Below, piece after piece: positions 26,467 through 37,481 of a stretch of 64,000 nt of DNA. The notes below the pieces were generated by a model that did no database searches, was not told where the DNA came from, and was given only the letters and a program-made list of their open reading frames with translations. Location of the stretch: the NCBI RefSeq assembly GCF_030160835.1, contig NZ_BSPC01000096.1, positions 121,135-185,134 on the forward strand, given 5' to 3'. Numbering within the stretch: position 1 is the stretch's first letter; each line of letters opens with the position of its first letter. The translations under genes were made by a program, and so were the position numbers. This DNA comes from Labrys miyagiensis. Its GTDB lineage: Bacteria; Pseudomonadota; Alphaproteobacteria; Rhizobiales; Labraceae.

Positions 26467-27240
26467 TCAGGCCGGGACTTTCGTCCTCGCCACATAGAGC
26501 GCCAGCGCGGCGGCATTGGAGACGTTCAGGCTCTTGATCGCGCCCGGCATGTCCAGCCGAGCCAGGGCATCGCATAGCGAGCGCGTGCGCTGCCTGAGAC
26601 CCTTGCCCTCGGCGCCGAGCACCAGGGCCAGGGGGCCGCGGAAATCGGTGCCCTCCAGCGTAGCCGGGCCTTCGGAATCGAGGCCGATTCGGGTCACGCC
26701 GCTCTCGCCCATCTCGTCCAGCGTATCGCCGAGATTTTTCACCGAGACCACAGGCACGTGTTCGAGCCCGCCGGAGGCCGATTTCGCCAGCACGCCGGTG
26801 GCGGCCGGCGAATGGCGTTCGGTGGTGATGATCGCCGCCACTTTGAAAGCCGATGCCGAGCGGATGATGGCGCCGACATTGTGCGGATCGGTAATCTGGT
26901 CGAGCACCAGCACGATATCGTTGGGGCCGAGATCGCCGAAGGCGGGGGCGGGCAGGGGCGCGGTTTCGAGATAGAGCCCCTGATGGATCGAATCGGGCGT
27001 CAGCAGGCGGTCGATCTCCGAGGGACGCACGATCTCGGGCTTGATTCGGGTCGGCACCTTCTCGTCGGCCAGCCGCTTCACGGCGTTCTCGGTGGCGAGC
27101 AGGCGCTTGAGCTTGCGGGCGGGATTCTGCAGGGCCTCGCGCACGGGATGCCAGCCATAGATCACCACCGTGTCCAGCGTTGCCTGCTCCGCATAGCCCC
27201 GATGATGGCCGCGATGGCCCCTGCGATCCCTGTCGTTCAT
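26467..27240 (-). CDS. rlmB: 23S rRNA 2'-O-methyltransferase (TrmH/RlmB family)
   Basis: SPOUT methyltransferase likely acting on a 23S rRNA guanosine with S-adenosylmethionine. 257 residues with a basic N-terminus (MNDRDRRGHRGHHRGY), substrate-binding domain (VVIYGWHPVREALQNP) and the three TrmH motifs: LDQITDPHNVGAIIRSA, LVLGAEGKGLRQ and IKSLNVSNAAALALY. The ATG at 27240 is chosen because GGAGAGAG lies just upstream. It is divergent from the tRNA-tuf cluster. RlmB versus another TrmH-like specificity cannot be settled from sequence alone. Confidence 0.92.
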   Translation of the reverse strand: MNDRDRRGHRGHHRGYAEQATLDTVVIYGWHPVREALQNPARKLKRLLATENAVKRLADEKVPTRIKPEIVRPSEIDRLLTPDSIHQGLYLETAPLPAPAFGDLGPNDIVLVLDQITDPHNVGAIIRSASAFKVAAIITTERHSPAATGVLAKSASGGLEHVPVVSVKNLGDTLDEMGESGVTRIGLDSEGPATLEGTDFRGPLALVLGAEGKGLRQRTRSLCDALARLDMPGAIKSLNVSNAAALALYVARTKVPA

Positions 27241-27344
27241 CTCTCTCTCCGTACCGAGGAGAGCCCATTGCACGGCTGGCGCTGCAAAAAAAGCCCCGTC
27301 ATGCACGAAGTGCAGAAAGTCACCGGCAAACTTCGCCTTTTGGG

Positions 27345-27373
27345 TTGACAGGTCTGTTTCCCCTCACCATAAC
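27345..27373 (+). promoter_or_regulatory. Sigma-70-type promoter for tRNA-tuf cluster
   Basis: TTGACA (27345-27350), a 17-bp spacer, then CATAAC (27368-27373), about 80 bp upstream of tRNA-Tyr. The -35 box is consensus and the spacing ideal. It is expected to drive tRNA-Tyr, tRNA-Gly and tuf. Confidence 0.7.
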
Positions 27374-27453
27374 GGCGCCCTCAAACGAAGCGGTCGCGCC
27401 ACTCGATCGCTGCGGTTTCGCAACGGCCTTACAGCGTTGCGGAAGGACGTGCT

Positions 27454-27538
27454 GGAAGGGTGCCCGAGTGGTTAAAGGGGACGGACTGTAAATCCGTTGG
27501 CTCAGCCTACGTTGGTTCGAATCCAACCCCTTCCACCA
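27454..27538 (+). tRNA. tRNA-Tyr (anticodon GTA)
   Basis: 85 nt including an encoded CCA. The acceptor GGAAGGG pairs with CCCTTCC. The anticodon loop is CTGTAAA, giving GTA. There is a long variable arm, as expected for bacterial tyrosine tRNA, and the T arm is GTTGG-TTCGAAT-CCAAC. It is followed 24 bp later by tRNA-Gly and then tuf. Confidence 0.96.
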
Positions 27539-27562
27539 ACGTCCACTGTATCTGTTTGGAGT

Positions 27563-27636
27563 GCGGGTGTAGCTCAATGGTAGAGCAGCAGCCTTCCAAG
27601 CTGAATACGAGGGTTCGATTCCCTCCACCCGCTCCA
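27563..27636 (+). tRNA. tRNA-Gly (anticodon TCC)
   Basis: 74 nt including CCA. The acceptor GCGGGTG pairs with CACCCGC. The anticodon loop is CTTCCAA, giving TCC, which reads GGA/GGG. The T loop is TTCGATT. The first pair of the anticodon stem is G-A, a mild irregularity. The Tyr-Gly-tuf order suggests a cotranscript processed by tRNA nucleases. Confidence 0.95.
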
Positions 27637-27776
27637 GCCCTTTCCGGTCCGATTTCGAGCAGGGGACACGATTTGGCGCCATTCTTTTCTTGCGCGCCGC
27701 TCCAAAAACCCCTATCGACCCGCCCGATATTTCGCACCGGCGAAATACCCAATCCTCCAATGCTGGAAACGGGGCT

Positions 27777-28967
<1,191 letters not shown>

Positions 28968-28987
28968 GAGCTCAACGCATCTTTCCG

Positions 28988-29012
28988 GCGCGCCGTGTTT
29001 GGCGGCGCGCCA
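28988..29012 (+). terminator. Hairpin between tuf and rpsJ
   Basis: GGCGCGCC arms (28988-28995 and 29005-29012) flank a 9-nt loop, followed by ACTTATTTT. The stem is strong but the T run is imperfect, so partial termination or mRNA end protection is more likely than a full stop. Confidence 0.6.
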
Positions 29013-29032
29013 CTTATTTTCGGAGTCAGGGC

Positions 29033-29341
29033 ATGAACGGCCAGAACATCCGCATCCGTCTCAAGGCGTTCGATCATCGTATCCTCGATGCGTCGACCCG
29101 CGAGATCGTTTCGACGGCCAAGCGCACTGGCGCCGCCGTTCGCGGACCGATTCCGCTTCCTACGCGGATCGAAAAATACACGGTGAACCGCTCGCCGCAC
29201 GTCGACAAGAAATCGCGTGAGCAGTTCGAGATGCGCACCCATAAGCGCCTGCTCGATATCGTAGACCCCACCCCGCAGACCGTGGACGCGCTCATGAAGC
29301 TCGACCTCGCTGCCGGCGTGGACGTCGAGATCAAGCTCTGA
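29033..29341 (+). CDS. rpsJ: Ribosomal protein S10
   Basis: 102-residue small-subunit protein of the 30S head, also the partner of NusB in antitermination. [19 protein letters not shown] and [20 protein letters not shown] are diagnostic. First gene of the S10 cluster, 65 bp after tuf and separated from it by a hairpin. GGAGTCAGGG precedes the ATG. Confidence 0.98.
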   Translation: MNGQNIRIRLKAFDHRILDASTREIVSTAKRTGAAVRGPIPLPTRIEKYTVNRSPHVDKKSREQFEMRTHKRLLDIVDPTPQTVDALMKLDLAAGVDVEIKL

Positions 29342-29372
29342 TCAGGCTCCTCTAGTGTTAGGAACGAACGCC

Positions 29373-30077
29373 ATGCGTTCTGGTGTCATTGCACAGAAGA
29401 TCGGCATGAGCCGCGTTTACAACGACGCTGGCGAGCATGTCCCGGTCACGGTTCTCAGGCTCGACGACTGTCAGGTCGTCGCCCACAGGACCAACGATAA
29501 GAATGGTTATACCGCGCTTCAGCTCGGTGCCGGCCTCGCCAAGGTCAAGAACACGACCAACGCGCAGCGCGGTCACTTTGCCGTCGCCAACGTAGAACCC
29601 AAGCGCAAGATCGTCGAATTCCGCGTGCCGGAAGCCGAGATGATCCCGGTTGGCGCCACGATCACCGCGGACCACTTCGTCCCCGGCCAGTTCGTGGATG
29701 TCACGGGCACGTCGGTCGGCAAGGGCTTTGCCGGTTCGATGAAGCGCTGGAACTTCGCCGGCCACCGCGCCAGCCACGGCAACTCGATCACGCATCGTGC
29801 CCATGGTTCGACCGGTCAGCGCCAGGACCCGGGCAAGACGTTCGCCGGCAAGAAGATGGCCGGTCACATGGGCGACGAGCGCGTCACCACCTTGAATCTC
29901 AAGGTTGTGCGCACCGACGTCGAGCGCGGCCTGATCCTGGTCGAGGGTGCCGTTCCCGGCGCCAAGGGCGGCTGGATCCTGGTGCGTGACGCCGTGAAGA
30001 AGCAGTTGCCGGAAGCGGCGCCGAAGCCCGGCGCGTTCCGCTTGCCTGAAGCTGCTCAAGCAGCCGCTGGCGAGTGA
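29373..30077 (+). CDS. rplC: Ribosomal protein L3
   Basis: 234-residue early-assembly protein near the peptidyl transferase centre. [18 protein letters not shown] starts the conserved barrel. [16 protein letters not shown] contains the glutamine commonly methylated by PrmB. The ATG at 29373, 8 bp after AGGAA, is chosen over an upstream in-frame GTG at 29355. The C-terminal [20 protein letters not shown] is an alphaproteobacterial extension. Confidence 0.97.
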   Translation: MRSGVIAQKIGMSRVYNDAGEHVPVTVLRLDDCQVVAHRTNDKNGYTALQLGAGLAKVKNTTNAQRGHFAVANVEPKRKIVEFRVPEAEMIPVGATITADHFVPGQFVDVTGTSVGKGFAGSMKRWNFAGHRASHGNSITHRAHGSTGQRQDPGKTFAGKKMAGHMGDERVTTLNLKVVRTDVERGLILVEGAVPGAKGGWILVRDAVKKQLPEAAPKPGAFRLPEAAQAAAGE

Positions 30078-30087
30078 GGAGGAGCCG

Positions 30088-30708
30088 ATGAAACTCTCAA
30101 TTACCACTCTCGAAGGCTCTGACGCCGGCTCGGTTACGCTGTCGGACGAGATCTTCGGTCTCGAGCCCCGTACGGATATCCTGCAGCGCGTCGTGCGCTG
30201 GCAGCTGGCCAAGCGCCAGGCCGGCACCCATAAGACGCTGGGTCGTTCGGAGATCAACCGCACGAAGAAGAAGCTGTACAAGCAGAAGGGCACCGGTGGC
30301 GCTCGTCACGGTGCAGCCTCGGCTCCGCAGTTCCGTGGCGGCGGCCGCGCTTTCGGTCCGGTGGTGCGCTCCCATGCGCATGACCTGCCCAAGAAGGTGC
30401 GTGCGCTCGGTCTGAAGCATGCGCTTTCGTCCAAGGCGAAGACGCAGCAGCTCATCATCGTCGACAAGGCGGCGGTCGAGCAGGTCAAGACCAAAGCGCT
30501 GAAGGAAGCCTTCAGCAAGCGGGGCCTGGCCAACGTGCTCATCATCGATGGCGCAGAGGTCGATCAGAACTTCGCACTGGCCGCCCGCAACATCCCGAAT
30601 GTGGATGTGCTGCCGGTGCAGGGCATCAACGTTTACGACATCCTTCGCCGTGACAGCCTCGTGCTGACCAAGGCGGCTGTCGATGCGCTGGAGGCGCGCT
30701 TCAAATGA
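30088..30708 (+). CDS. rplD: Ribosomal protein L4
   Basis: 206 residues. L4 lines the exit tunnel and in many bacteria represses its own operon. The tunnel loop is seen in [20 protein letters not shown] and [16 protein letters not shown] precedes the ATG. Its stop overlaps the rplW start by 4 bp. No Escherichia-type S10 leader was recognised, so autoregulation cannot be assumed here. Confidence 0.97.
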   Translation: MKLSITTLEGSDAGSVTLSDEIFGLEPRTDILQRVVRWQLAKRQAGTHKTLGRSEINRTKKKLYKQKGTGGARHGAASAPQFRGGGRAFGPVVRSHAHDLPKKVRALGLKHALSSKAKTQQLIIVDKAAVEQVKTKALKEAFSKRGLANVLIIDGAEVDQNFALAARNIPNVDVLPVQGINVYDILRRDSLVLTKAAVDALEARFK

Positions 30709-31001
30709 GCACCGATGTCAGGCATTACGACGTGATCGTGTCGCCGGTGATCACCGAGAAGGCGACCGCTCACTCCGAGCACAACCAGGTGGTTTTCAAG
30801 GTCGCTCCCGATGCGACCAAGCCGCAGATCAAGGCGGCCGTTGAAAAGCTGTTCAATGTCAAGGTGACGGGTGTCAACACGCTCGTTCGCAAGGGCAAGA
30901 CCAAGCGTTTCAAGGGCATTTTGGGCACCCAGAGCGACGTCAAGCGCGCGATCGTGACTTTGGCCGAAGGCCACACGATCGACGTGACGACGGGCCTCTG
31001 A
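30705..31001 (+). CDS. rplW: Ribosomal protein L23
   Basis: 98 residues, at the tunnel exit; docking site for trigger factor and [23 protein letters not shown] and [15 protein letters not shown] are typical. The ATGA overlap with rplD suggests coupled translation. Confidence 0.97.
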   Translation: MSTDVRHYDVIVSPVITEKATAHSEHNQVVFKVAPDATKPQIKAAVEKLFNVKVTGVNTLVRKGKTKRFKGILGTQSDVKRAIVTLAEGHTIDVTTGL

Positions 31002-31029
31002 GGCGCGGACCGGAAAGGGAGAGAGACCA

Positions 31030-31863
31030 ATGGCTCTCAGGAAATTCAAGCCGGTTACGCCGGGCCTTCGCCAGCTTGTGCTGGTCGACCGCTCCGCCTT
31101 GTACAAGGGCGCTCCGGTCAAGACCTTGACCGAAGGCCTGAACAAGTCGGGCGGCCGCAACAACACCGGCCGCATCACCTCGTTCCGCAAGTCGGGTGGC
31201 CACAAGCGCGCCTACCGCATCGTCGACTTCAAGCGCCGCAAGCTCGATGTCGAGGGTACGGTCGAGCGGATCGAGTATGATCCGAACCGCACCGCTTTCA
31301 TCGCGCTCATCTCCTATACGGACGGTGAGCAGGCCTATATCCTTGCCCCGCAGCGTCTGGCTGTCGGCGACAAGGTGGTCGCCTCGGCTTCGGCCGACGT
31401 GAAGCCGGGCAATGCCATGCCGATGTCGGCGATGCCGGTTGGCACCATCGTCCACAATGTCGAGCTCAAGCTCGGCCGTGGCGGTGCCATCGCCCGCTCC
31501 GCCGGCAGCTATGCCCAGATCGCAGGCCGCGATGGCGCTTACGTCATCCTGCGCCTGAACTCGGGCGAGCAGCGCCTGATCCTGTCGAGCTGCTTCGCCA
31601 CCGTCGGCGCGGTCTCGAACCAGGACCATATGAACATCTCGCTCGGCAAGGCGGGTCGTTCGCGCTGGCTCGGCATCAAGCCGTCGGTCCGCGGTGTTGC
31701 CATGAACCCGATCGACCATCCCCATGGTGGCGGCGAAGGCCGTACCTCGGGTGGCCGTCACCCTGTCACGCCCTGGGGCAAGCCGACCAAGGGCAAGAAG
31801 ACGCGTTCGAACAAGGCGACGAACAAGTTCATCGTCTCGTCCCGTCACGCTAAGAAGAAGTAA
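31030..31863 (+). CDS. rplB: Ribosomal protein L2
   Basis: 277 residues; needed for subunit joining and the peptidyl transferase region. [17 protein letters not shown] at the start, and near the C-terminus [18 protein letters not shown] with the conserved histidine, identify it. GGGAGAGAG precedes the ATG; rpsS follows after 11 bp. Confidence 0.98.
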   Translation: MALRKFKPVTPGLRQLVLVDRSALYKGAPVKTLTEGLNKSGGRNNTGRITSFRKSGGHKRAYRIVDFKRRKLDVEGTVERIEYDPNRTAFIALISYTDGEQAYILAPQRLAVGDKVVASASADVKPGNAMPMSAMPVGTIVHNVELKLGRGGAIARSAGSYAQIAGRDGAYVILRLNSGEQRLILSSCFATVGAVSNQDHMNISLGKAGRSRWLGIKPSVRGVAMNPIDHPHGGGEGRTSGGRHPVTPWGKPTKGKKTRSNKATNKFIVSSRHAKKK

Positions 31864-31874
31864 GGAGACCACAC

Positions 31875-32153
31875 GTGTCCCGCTCAGTCTGGAAAGGCCC
31901 GTTTGTTGACGGGTACCTCCTGAAAAAGGCGGATGCCGCGCGCGGCTCCGGCCGCAGCGAGGTCATCAAGACCTGGAGCCGCCGCTCCACCATCCTGCCG
32001 CACTTCATCGGCGTGACCTTTGGCGTCTATAACGGCCAGAAGCACGTTCCGGTGCAGGTGAACGAAGACATGGTCGGTATGAAGCTCGGTGAATTTGCCC
32101 CGACGCGTACCTTCTATGGTCACGCGGCGGACAAGAAGGCGAAGAGGAAGTAA
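31875..32153 (+). CDS. rpsS: Ribosomal protein S19
   Basis: 92 residues, 30S head near the A-site finger. [17 protein letters not shown] and [19 protein letters not shown] are diagnostic. The start is GTG at 31875, 9 bp after AGGAG overlapping the rplB stop. rplV begins 3 bp after the stop. Confidence 0.97.
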   Translation: MSRSVWKGPFVDGYLLKKADAARGSGRSEVIKTWSRRSTILPHFIGVTFGVYNGQKHVPVQVNEDMVGMKLGEFAPTRTFYGHAADKKAKRK

Positions 32154-32156
32154 GCG

Positions 32157-32537
32157 ATGGGCAAGCCGAAGTCCGAACGGGCCCTGCCTGACAACGAGGC
32201 GAAGGCGGTTGCGCGCATGCTGCGCGTCTCGCCGCAGAAGCTCAACCTCGTCGCGTCCATGATCCGCGGCAAGAAGGTCGACTCGGCTCTCGCCGACCTG
32301 ACCTTCTCGCGCAAGCGTATCGCGACCGATGTGAAGAAGACGCTGCAGAGCGCCATTGCCAATGCCGAGAACAATCACGGCCTGGACGTGGACGATCTGA
32401 TCGTCTCCGAGGCATTTGTCGGCAAGGCCTTCGTCATCAAGCGTTTCCATGCCCGCGCCCGCGGCCGGGCAGGGCGTATCGAAAAGCCCTTCTCGAACCT
32501 GACGGTCGTGGTCCGCCAGGTCGAAGCCAAGGCGTAA
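32157..32537 (+). CDS. rplV: Ribosomal protein L22
   Basis: 126 residues; its beta hairpin forms part of the exit-tunnel constriction. [20 protein letters not shown] and [20 protein letters not shown], covering the macrolide-resistance loop region, are visible. It sits 3 bp after rpsS and 10 bp before rpsC. Confidence 0.97.
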   Translation: MGKPKSERALPDNEAKAVARMLRVSPQKLNLVASMIRGKKVDSALADLTFSRKRIATDVKKTLQSAIANAENNHGLDVDDLIVSEAFVGKAFVIKRFHARARGRAGRIEKPFSNLTVVVRQVEAKA

Positions 32538-32547
32538 GGAGCAAACG

Positions 32548-33258
32548 ATGGGACAGAAAGTCAATCCGATCGGCCTGCGTCTGGGTATCAACCGGACCTG
32601 GGATTCCCGCTGGTTCGCCGCCAAGGGCGAATATGGCAAGCTGCTGCACGAGGATATTGCGATCCGCCAGGCGCTGATGAAGCTCCTGAAGCAGGCCGCC
32701 GTCTCGCGCATCGTCATCGAGCGTCCGCACAAGAAGTGCCGCGTCACCATCTACTCGGCTCGTCCGGGTATCGTGATCGGCAAGAAGGGCGCCGATATCG
32801 ACAAGCTGAAGAAGGCCGTGTCGAAGCTCACCGCCTCTGAAGTGCACATCAACATCGTTGAAGTGCGCAAGCCGGAAGTTGACGCGACCCTGGTCGCCGA
32901 CTCGATCGCTCAGCAGCTCGAGCGTCGCGTGGCTTTCCGCCGCGCCATGAAGCGTGCCGTTCAGTCGGCCATGCGCCTGGGCGCCGAGGGCATTCGTATC
33001 AATTGCTCGGGCCGTCTGGGTGGCGCCGAAATCGCACGTCTGGAATGGTATCGCGAAGGCCGCGTGCCGCTTCACACGCTGCGCGCCGATGTCGACTACG
33101 GCACGGCGACGGCCTTCACCACCTTCGGCACGTGCGGCATCAAGGTCTGGATCTTCAAGGGTGAAATCCTCGAGCACGATCCGATGGCCCAGGACAAGCG
33201 CATGGCGGAGCCGGAGACCGGTCGCTCGTCGTCGCGCCCCCGTCACGAAGCTGCCTGA
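32548..33258 (+). CDS. rpsC: Ribosomal protein S3
   Basis: 236 residues; mRNA entry site and helicase-like function. [20 protein letters not shown], the KH motif [16 protein letters not shown], and [19 protein letters not shown] are conserved. The C-terminal basic tail ([14 protein letters not shown]) is variable. AAGGAGC precedes the ATG. Confidence 0.98.
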   Translation: MGQKVNPIGLRLGINRTWDSRWFAAKGEYGKLLHEDIAIRQALMKLLKQAAVSRIVIERPHKKCRVTIYSARPGIVIGKKGADIDKLKKAVSKLTASEVHINIVEVRKPEVDATLVADSIAQQLERRVAFRRAMKRAVQSAMRLGAEGIRINCSGRLGGAEIARLEWYREGRVPLHTLRADVDYGTATAFTTFGTCGIKVWIFKGEILEHDPMAQDKRMAEPETGRSSSRPRHEAA

Positions 33259-33289
33259 GCGGCTTACGGGGATCTGAGAGAAGAAAACC

Positions 33290-33703
33290 ATGTTGCAACC
33301 CAAGCGCACCAAATTCCGTAAGCAGTTCAAGGGCCGCATCCACGGTGTGGCCTCTTCGGGCGCTCTCCTGAACTTCGGCCAGTTCGGCCTGAAGGCTCTG
33401 GAGCCCGAACGTATCACCGCGCGTCAGATCGAAGCCGCTCGTCGTGCGATCACCCGTGAAATGAAGCGCCAGGGCCGCGTGTGGATCCGCATGTTCCCGG
33501 ACGTGCCGGTTTCGGCGAAGCCCGCCGAAGTGCGCATGGGTAAGGGCAAGGGCGCGCCCGACCATTGGGTCGCGCGCGTCAAGCCTGGCCGCATCATGTT
33601 CGAGCTGGACGGCGTGAGCGAGGAAATCGCCCGCTCTGCCCTGACGCTCGGCGCGGCCAAGCTGCCCATCAAGACCCGTTTCATCCAGCGCATTGCTGAG
33701 TGA
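33290..33703 (+). CDS. rplP: Ribosomal protein L16
   Basis: 137 residues, at the A-site tRNA elbow. [19 protein letters not shown] and [20 protein letters not shown], including the arginine hydroxylated in some bacteria, and [18 protein letters not shown] identify it. Directly upstream of rpmC, 11 bp apart. Confidence 0.98.
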   Translation: MLQPKRTKFRKQFKGRIHGVASSGALLNFGQFGLKALEPERITARQIEAARRAITREMKRQGRVWIRMFPDVPVSAKPAEVRMGKGKGAPDHWVARVKPGRIMFELDGVSEEIARSALTLGAAKLPIKTRFIQRIAE

Positions 33704-33714
33704 GGAAGACACCC

Positions 33715-33918
33715 ATGAAGATCGAAGATATCAAGGTGCTGTCCGACGACCAGCTTGCCGATGAACTCGCCAAGCAGAAGAAGTCGCAGTTCAACATGCG
33801 CTTCCAGAAGGCCACCGGCCAGTTGAGCAACACGGCGGAAGTGCGCATTGTTCGTCGCACCATTGCCAAGATCAAGACGGTTCAGAGCCAGAAGGCCGCG
33901 ACCAAAGCCAAGGCTTGA
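33715..33918 (+). CDS. rpmC: Ribosomal protein L29
   Basis: 67 residues, a small helical hairpin at the tunnel exit next to L23. [20 protein letters not shown] and [17 protein letters not shown] are typical. The ATG at 33715 is chosen after GAGGAAG; an in-frame GTG at 33700 overlaps the rplP stop and is unlikely. Confidence 0.96.
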   Translation: MKIEDIKVLSDDQLADELAKQKKSQFNMRFQKATGQLSNTAEVRIVRRTIAKIKTVQSQKAATKAKA

Positions 33919-33929
33919 GGAGATAGTCC

Positions 33930-34181
33930 ATGCCCAAGCGCGTCCTGCAAGGCGTCGTCGTCTCTGACAAGAACGACAAGACGATTGTGGTGAAGGTGGA
34001 GCGCCGCTTCACCCATCCGCTGCTGAAGAAGACGGTGCGCCGCACCAAGAACTACCATGCCCATGACGAGGCCAACGGCCACAAGGTGGGTGATATCGTG
34101 TGGATCGAGGAAGGTCGCCCGATGTCCAAGCTGAAGCGCTGGGTCGTCGTCGACCAGGCTGCTGAAGCTGCCGAGGCCTGA
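33930..34181 (+). CDS. rpsQ: Ribosomal protein S17
   Basis: 83 residues, an OB-fold primary binder of 16S r[23 protein letters not shown] and [20 protein letters not shown] are characteristic. In most bacteria rplN follows within tens of bases; here 339 bp intervene, with a hairpin that could terminate transcription. Confidence 0.97.
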   Translation: MPKRVLQGVVVSDKNDKTIVVKVERRFTHPLLKKTVRRTKNYHAHDEANGHKVGDIVWIEEGRPMSKLKRWVVVDQAAEAAEA

Positions 34182-34238
34182 TCGGTTCAGGCCCGCAAGA
34201 GGGAAGGCCGGAGCGCCTTTGCCAGTCGCGCTGAAAAT

Positions 34239-34260
34239 AAAGCCGGCGGAAGCCGGCTTT
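34239..34260 (+). terminator. Terminator-like hairpin after rpsQ
   Basis: AAAGCCGGC-GGAA-GCCGGCTTT is a perfect 9-bp stem with a tetraloop, 57 bp after the rpsQ stop. The T run is short (TTT, then CTGCTTG), so termination may be partial. Confidence 0.65.
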
Positions 34261-34341
34261 CTGCTTGTGATTGGGCTTGGGAATCGCTAGAAGGCACGCT
34301 TTCCCGGAGCGTCGGCGAAAGGGGCGGAGTGATCCGCCGCC

Positions 34342-34368
34342 TTGGCCGCGCTTTGGTGCTTGTAAAAT
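34342..34368 (+). promoter_or_regulatory. Possible promoter for the rplN (spc) unit
   Basis: TTGGCC (34342-34347) and TAAAAT (34363-34368) are separated by 15 bp, 152 bp upstream of rplN. The spacing is shorter than ideal. The call rests mainly on the good -10 box and the preceding terminator. Confidence 0.35.
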
Positions 34369-34520
34369 GATTTGCCGGTCGCAAGGCAGGCGAAGTGGGT
34401 TCAAAGCCGAGCAGGCAGCGAACTTCACGGCGGTTGGGTGAAAATCCTGCTGCTAAACCCGAGGTTGGGCCGGGTCCGCCGCGTGCGGATACCAGCCTGC
34501 GAAGAATAAGAGGGTACGTC

Positions 34521-34889
34521 ATGATTCAGATGCAATCGAATCTCGACGTCGCGGACAATTCTGGCGCGCGACGCGTGATGTGCATCAAGGTTTTGGGCGG
34601 CTCGAAGCGGAAATATGCTTCCGTCGGCGACATTATTGTCGTTTCGATCAAGGAGGCTATTCCGCGCGGGCGCGTCAAGAAGGGCGATGTGATGAAGGCC
34701 GTGGTCGTTCGTACGGCCAAGGCGATCAGCCGCCCCGATGGTTCGGTGATCCGCTTCGACCGCAACGCGGCCGTCCTGATCAACAACCAGAAGGAGCCGA
34801 TCGGCTCCCGCATCTTCGGACCGGTTCCGCGCGAGTTGCGCGCCAAGAACCACATGAAGATCATCTCTCTGGCGCCGGAGGTATTGTAA
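34521..34889 (+). CDS. rplN: Ribosomal protein L14
   Basis: 122 residues, at the subunit interface and binding site for the silencing factor Rsf[41 protein letters not shown] and the terminal [10 protein letters not shown] are diagnostic. First gene of the spc cluster here. The ATG at 34521 follows AAGAGGG. rplX begins 1 bp after its stop codon. Confidence 0.98.
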   Translation: MIQMQSNLDVADNSGARRVMCIKVLGGSKRKYASVGDIIVVSIKEAIPRGRVKKGDVMKAVVVRTAKAISRPDGSVIRFDRNAAVLINNQKEPIGSRIFGPVPRELRAKNHMKIISLAPEVL

Positions 34890-34890
34890 C

Positions 34891-35208
34891 ATGGCCGCCA
34901 AGATCAAGAAGGGCGACAAGGTTGTCGTCATGACCGGCAGCTCCAAGGGCCGTGTCGGTGAAGTGATCCGGGTTTTCCCGGAAGAGAACCGGGCTCTGGT
35001 TCGTGGCGTGAACATGGTTCGCCGCCACCAGCGCCAGACGGCGAGCCAGGAGGGCGGCGTGATTTCCAAGGAAGCGCCGATCAACCTGTCGAATGTCGCT
35101 ATTGCCGATCCCAAGGATGGCAAGCCGACCCGCGTCGGTTTCAAGGTTCTCGAAGGCGGCAAGAAGGTTCGCGTCGCCAAGCGTTCGGGAGAGCAGATCG
35201 ATGGCTAA
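34891..35208 (+). CDS. rplX: Ribosomal protein L24
   Basis: 105 residues, assembly initiator of the 50S subunit. The KOW motif is [20 protein letters not shown], and later [18 protein letters not shown]. It overlaps the next gene, rplE, by 8 bp, unlike the short spacers elsewhere in the cluster. Confidence 0.97.
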   Translation: MAAKIKKGDKVVVMTGSSKGRVGEVIRVFPEENRALVRGVNMVRRHQRQTASQEGGVISKEAPINLSNVAIADPKDGKPTRVGFKVLEGGKKVRVAKRSGEQIDG

Positions 35209-35785
35209 GACCCCTGTGGCCAAGGCCGAGCAGACCGAAGCGTATTCGCCCCGTCTGAAGGCCTATTACAACGACGTGGTTCGCCCGCAGCTCATCGAGC
35301 AGTTTGGCTACAAGAACCCGATGGAAGTTCCGACGATCTCCAAGATCGTGTTGAACATGGGTGTTGGCGAAGCTACCGCCGACACCAAGAAGGTGGCGAT
35401 CGCCGCTGCCGACCTCGCTTTGATCGCGGGCCAGAAGCCGATCGTGACCCGTTCACGCAAGGCCATTGCGCAGTTCAAGGTGCGTGAGAACATGCCGATC
35501 GGCGCGAAGGTCACCCTCCGCAAGATCCGCATGTATGAGTTCTTCGACCGTCTGGTGACGATCGCGCTGCCGCGCGTTCGCGACTTCCGGGGCCTCAACC
35601 CGAACAGCTTCGATGGCCGTGGCAACTTCGCCATGGGCTTCAAGGAGCACATCGTGTTCCCGGAAATCAACTACGACAAGGTCGACCAGGTCTGGGGTAT
35701 GGACATCATCGTCTGCACCACAGCCAAGACCGACGACGAAGCGCGTGCGCTTCTGAAACTGATGAACTTCCCCTTCCGGCAGTGA
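35201..35785 (+). CDS. rplE: Ribosomal protein L5
   Basis: 194 residues, binds 5S rRNA and contacts P-site t[40 protein letters not shown] and GIDIIV-like [19 protein letters not shown] are typical. The ATG at 35201 lies inside the rplX end, with GGGAGAGCAG upstream. An N-terminal extension ([19 protein letters not shown]) is usual in alphaproteobacteria. Confidence 0.97.
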   Translation: MAKTPVAKAEQTEAYSPRLKAYYNDVVRPQLIEQFGYKNPMEVPTISKIVLNMGVGEATADTKKVAIAAADLALIAGQKPIVTRSRKAIAQFKVRENMPIGAKVTLRKIRMYEFFDRLVTIALPRVRDFRGLNPNSFDGRGNFAMGFKEHIVFPEINYDKVDQVWGMDIIVCTTAKTDDEARALLKLMNFPFRQ

Positions 35786-35826
35786 GGCGGTTATCCGCCC
35801 TCAAACGCGGAACGTTGGAGACCTAA

Positions 35827-36132
35827 ATGGCCAAGAAAAGTTCGATTGAAAAGAACAAGCACCGCGAGAAGCTTGCCAAGCAGTTTGCTGGCCGGCGCGC
35901 CCGCTTGAAAGCCATCGCCAACAACGAAACGTTGTCGATGGAAGAGCGCTTCACCGCTCGTCTGAAGCTCTCGGAACTGCCGCGCAACTCCGCCAAGGAG
36001 CGCGTGCGCAACCGTTGTGAAGTGACCGGCCGTCCGCGCGCCGTTTACCGCAAGCTGAAGATGTCGCGTATCGCATTGCGCGAACTCGGTTCCAAGGGGC
36101 TGGTTCCCGGCCTCGTGAAATCGAGCTGGTGA
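35827..36132 (+). CDS. rpsN: Ribosomal protein S14 (zinc-independent form)
   Basis: 101 residues, 30S head. [20 protein letters not shown] and [20 protein letters not shown] identify it. The long form without paired CxxC motifs is the zinc-free type. GGAG lies before the ATG; rpsH follows after 12 bp. Confidence 0.97.
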   Translation: MAKKSSIEKNKHREKLAKQFAGRRARLKAIANNETLSMEERFTARLKLSELPRNSAKERVRNRCEVTGRPRAVYRKLKMSRIALRELGSKGLVPGLVKSSW

Positions 36133-36144
36133 GGAGATATCGTC

Positions 36145-36543
36145 ATGGCGATCAATGATCCAGTCGGCGATATGCTGACCCGTATCCGCAATTCGCAGAT
36201 GCGCCGCAAGACCAGCGTTACGACGCCTGGTTCCGGCCAGCGTGCGCGGGTTCTCGATGTGTTGCAGGCGGAAGGCTATATCCGCGGCTACACCGTAACC
36301 GATCACGGCAATGGCCGTAGCGAGTTCGAAATCGAGCTGAAGTACTATGATGGCGCACCGGTGATCCGTGAGATCGCTCGCGTCTCGAAGCCTGGCCGTC
36401 GCGTTTACGCGTCCGTCAAGAATATTCCCCGCGTCGCCAATGGACTTGGCGTGTCGATCGTTTCGACCCCGCGTGGCGTCATGGCCGATCATCAGGCCCG
36501 TGAAGCCAACGTCGGCGGCGAAGTGATCTGCACCGTCTTCTGA
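36145..36543 (+). CDS. rpsH: Ribosomal protein S8
   Basis: 132 residues, 16S central-domain binder; in Escherichia it represses the spc operon by binding at the L5 message. [39 protein letters not shown] and [12 protein letters not shown] are diagnostic. AGGAG lies upstream of the ATG. Confidence 0.98.
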   Translation: MAINDPVGDMLTRIRNSQMRRKTSVTTPGSGQRARVLDVLQAEGYIRGYTVTDHGNGRSEFEIELKYYDGAPVIREIARVSKPGRRVYASVKNIPRVANGLGVSIVSTPRGVMADHQAREANVGGEVICTVF

Positions 36544-36560
36544 GCCGAAGGAGAAACACA

Positions 36561-37094
36561 ATGTCTCGTATCGGTAAGAAGCCGGTTCCCGTTCCTGCTG
36601 GCGTCACCGCCAGCCTGGACGGCCAGACCGTCAAGGCCAAGGGCCCGAAGGGCGAATTGTTCTTCACGGTTCCTGACCTCATTTCGGTTGAGCACAAGGA
36701 CGGCGCCATCAAGGTCGACCCGAAAGACGAAACCAAGCTCGCACGCTCCCAGTGGGGTATGTCGCGCACCATGGTTTCGAACATCTTCGTCGGCGTGACC
36801 CAGGGCTTCGAAAAGAAGCTCGAAATCAACGGCGTCGGCTACAAGGCCGCTGTCGCTGGCAAGGTCGTCAAGCTCTCGCTCGGCTATTCGCACGATGTCG
36901 ATTATCCGATCCCGGAAGGCATCACCGTCGTCACCCCGAAGCCGACGGAAGTCGTGATTTCGGGCATCGACAAGCAGAAGGTCGGCCAGGTCGCGGCTGA
37001 GATCCGCGAATATCGTGGCCCCGAACCCTACAAGGGCAAGGGCGTCAAGTACGCTGGCGAATTCATCTTCCGCAAGGAAGGCAAGAAGAAGTAA
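36561..37094 (+). CDS. rplF: Ribosomal protein L6
   Basis: 177 residues with two similar alpha/beta domains, near the sarcin-ricin loop. [20 protein letters not shown], the duplicated pattern of [19 protein letters not shown], and [20 protein letters not shown] are conserved. GAAGGAG precedes the ATG. Confidence 0.98.
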   Translation: MSRIGKKPVPVPAGVTASLDGQTVKAKGPKGELFFTVPDLISVEHKDGAIKVDPKDETKLARSQWGMSRTMVSNIFVGVTQGFEKKLEINGVGYKAAVAGKVVKLSLGYSHDVDYPIPEGITVVTPKPTEVVISGIDKQKVGQVAAEIREYRGPEPYKGKGVKYAGEFIFRKEGKKK

Positions 37095-37106
37095 CGGAGC
37101 CTATCA

Positions 37107-37469
37107 ATGGCAAATGCAAGGCAAGCTCTTGAGCGCCGCAAGGCGCGTGTCCGCCGCAGTCTTCGCGCGGTGGCAAACGGACGGCCGCGCCTCTCGGTTT
37201 TCCGCTCTTCCAAGCATATCTACGCTCAGGTCATCGACGATGCGAACGGCCAGACCCTGGTCGCCGCTTCGTCGATCGAAAAGGACCTGCGCGGCAGCTT
37301 GAAGACGGGTGCCGACATCGAGGCCGCGAAGGTAATCGGCAAGCTCCTGGGTGAGCGCGCCGTTGCCAAGGGCGTCAAGGACGTCTTTTTCGATCGTGGA
37401 GGCTACATCTTCCACGGGCGCGTCAAAGCGCTCGCCGATGCTGCCCGCGAAAGCGGCCTCAACTTCTAA
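37107..37469 (+). CDS. rplR: Ribosomal protein L18
   Basis: 120 residues, binds 5S rRNA with L5. [40 protein letters not shown] and [20 protein letters not shown] are typical. ACGGAG lies before the ATG; 12 bp to rpsE. Confidence 0.97.
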   Translation: MANARQALERRKARVRRSLRAVANGRPRLSVFRSSKHIYAQVIDDANGQTLVAASSIEKDLRGSLKTGADIEAAKVIGKLLGERAVAKGVKDVFFDRGGYIFHGRVKALADAARESGLNF

Positions 37470-37481
37470 GGAACGGATTCT

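Larger units (their letters stand above)
34182..34520. other. Unusual gap between rpsQ and rplN
   Basis: 339 bp inside the ribosomal-protein run, far larger than the 1-80 bp gaps around it. It holds a terminator-like hairpin (34239-34260), a possible promoter (34342-34368) and no supportable gene. It probably splits S10 and spc transcription units. Confidence 0.7.
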
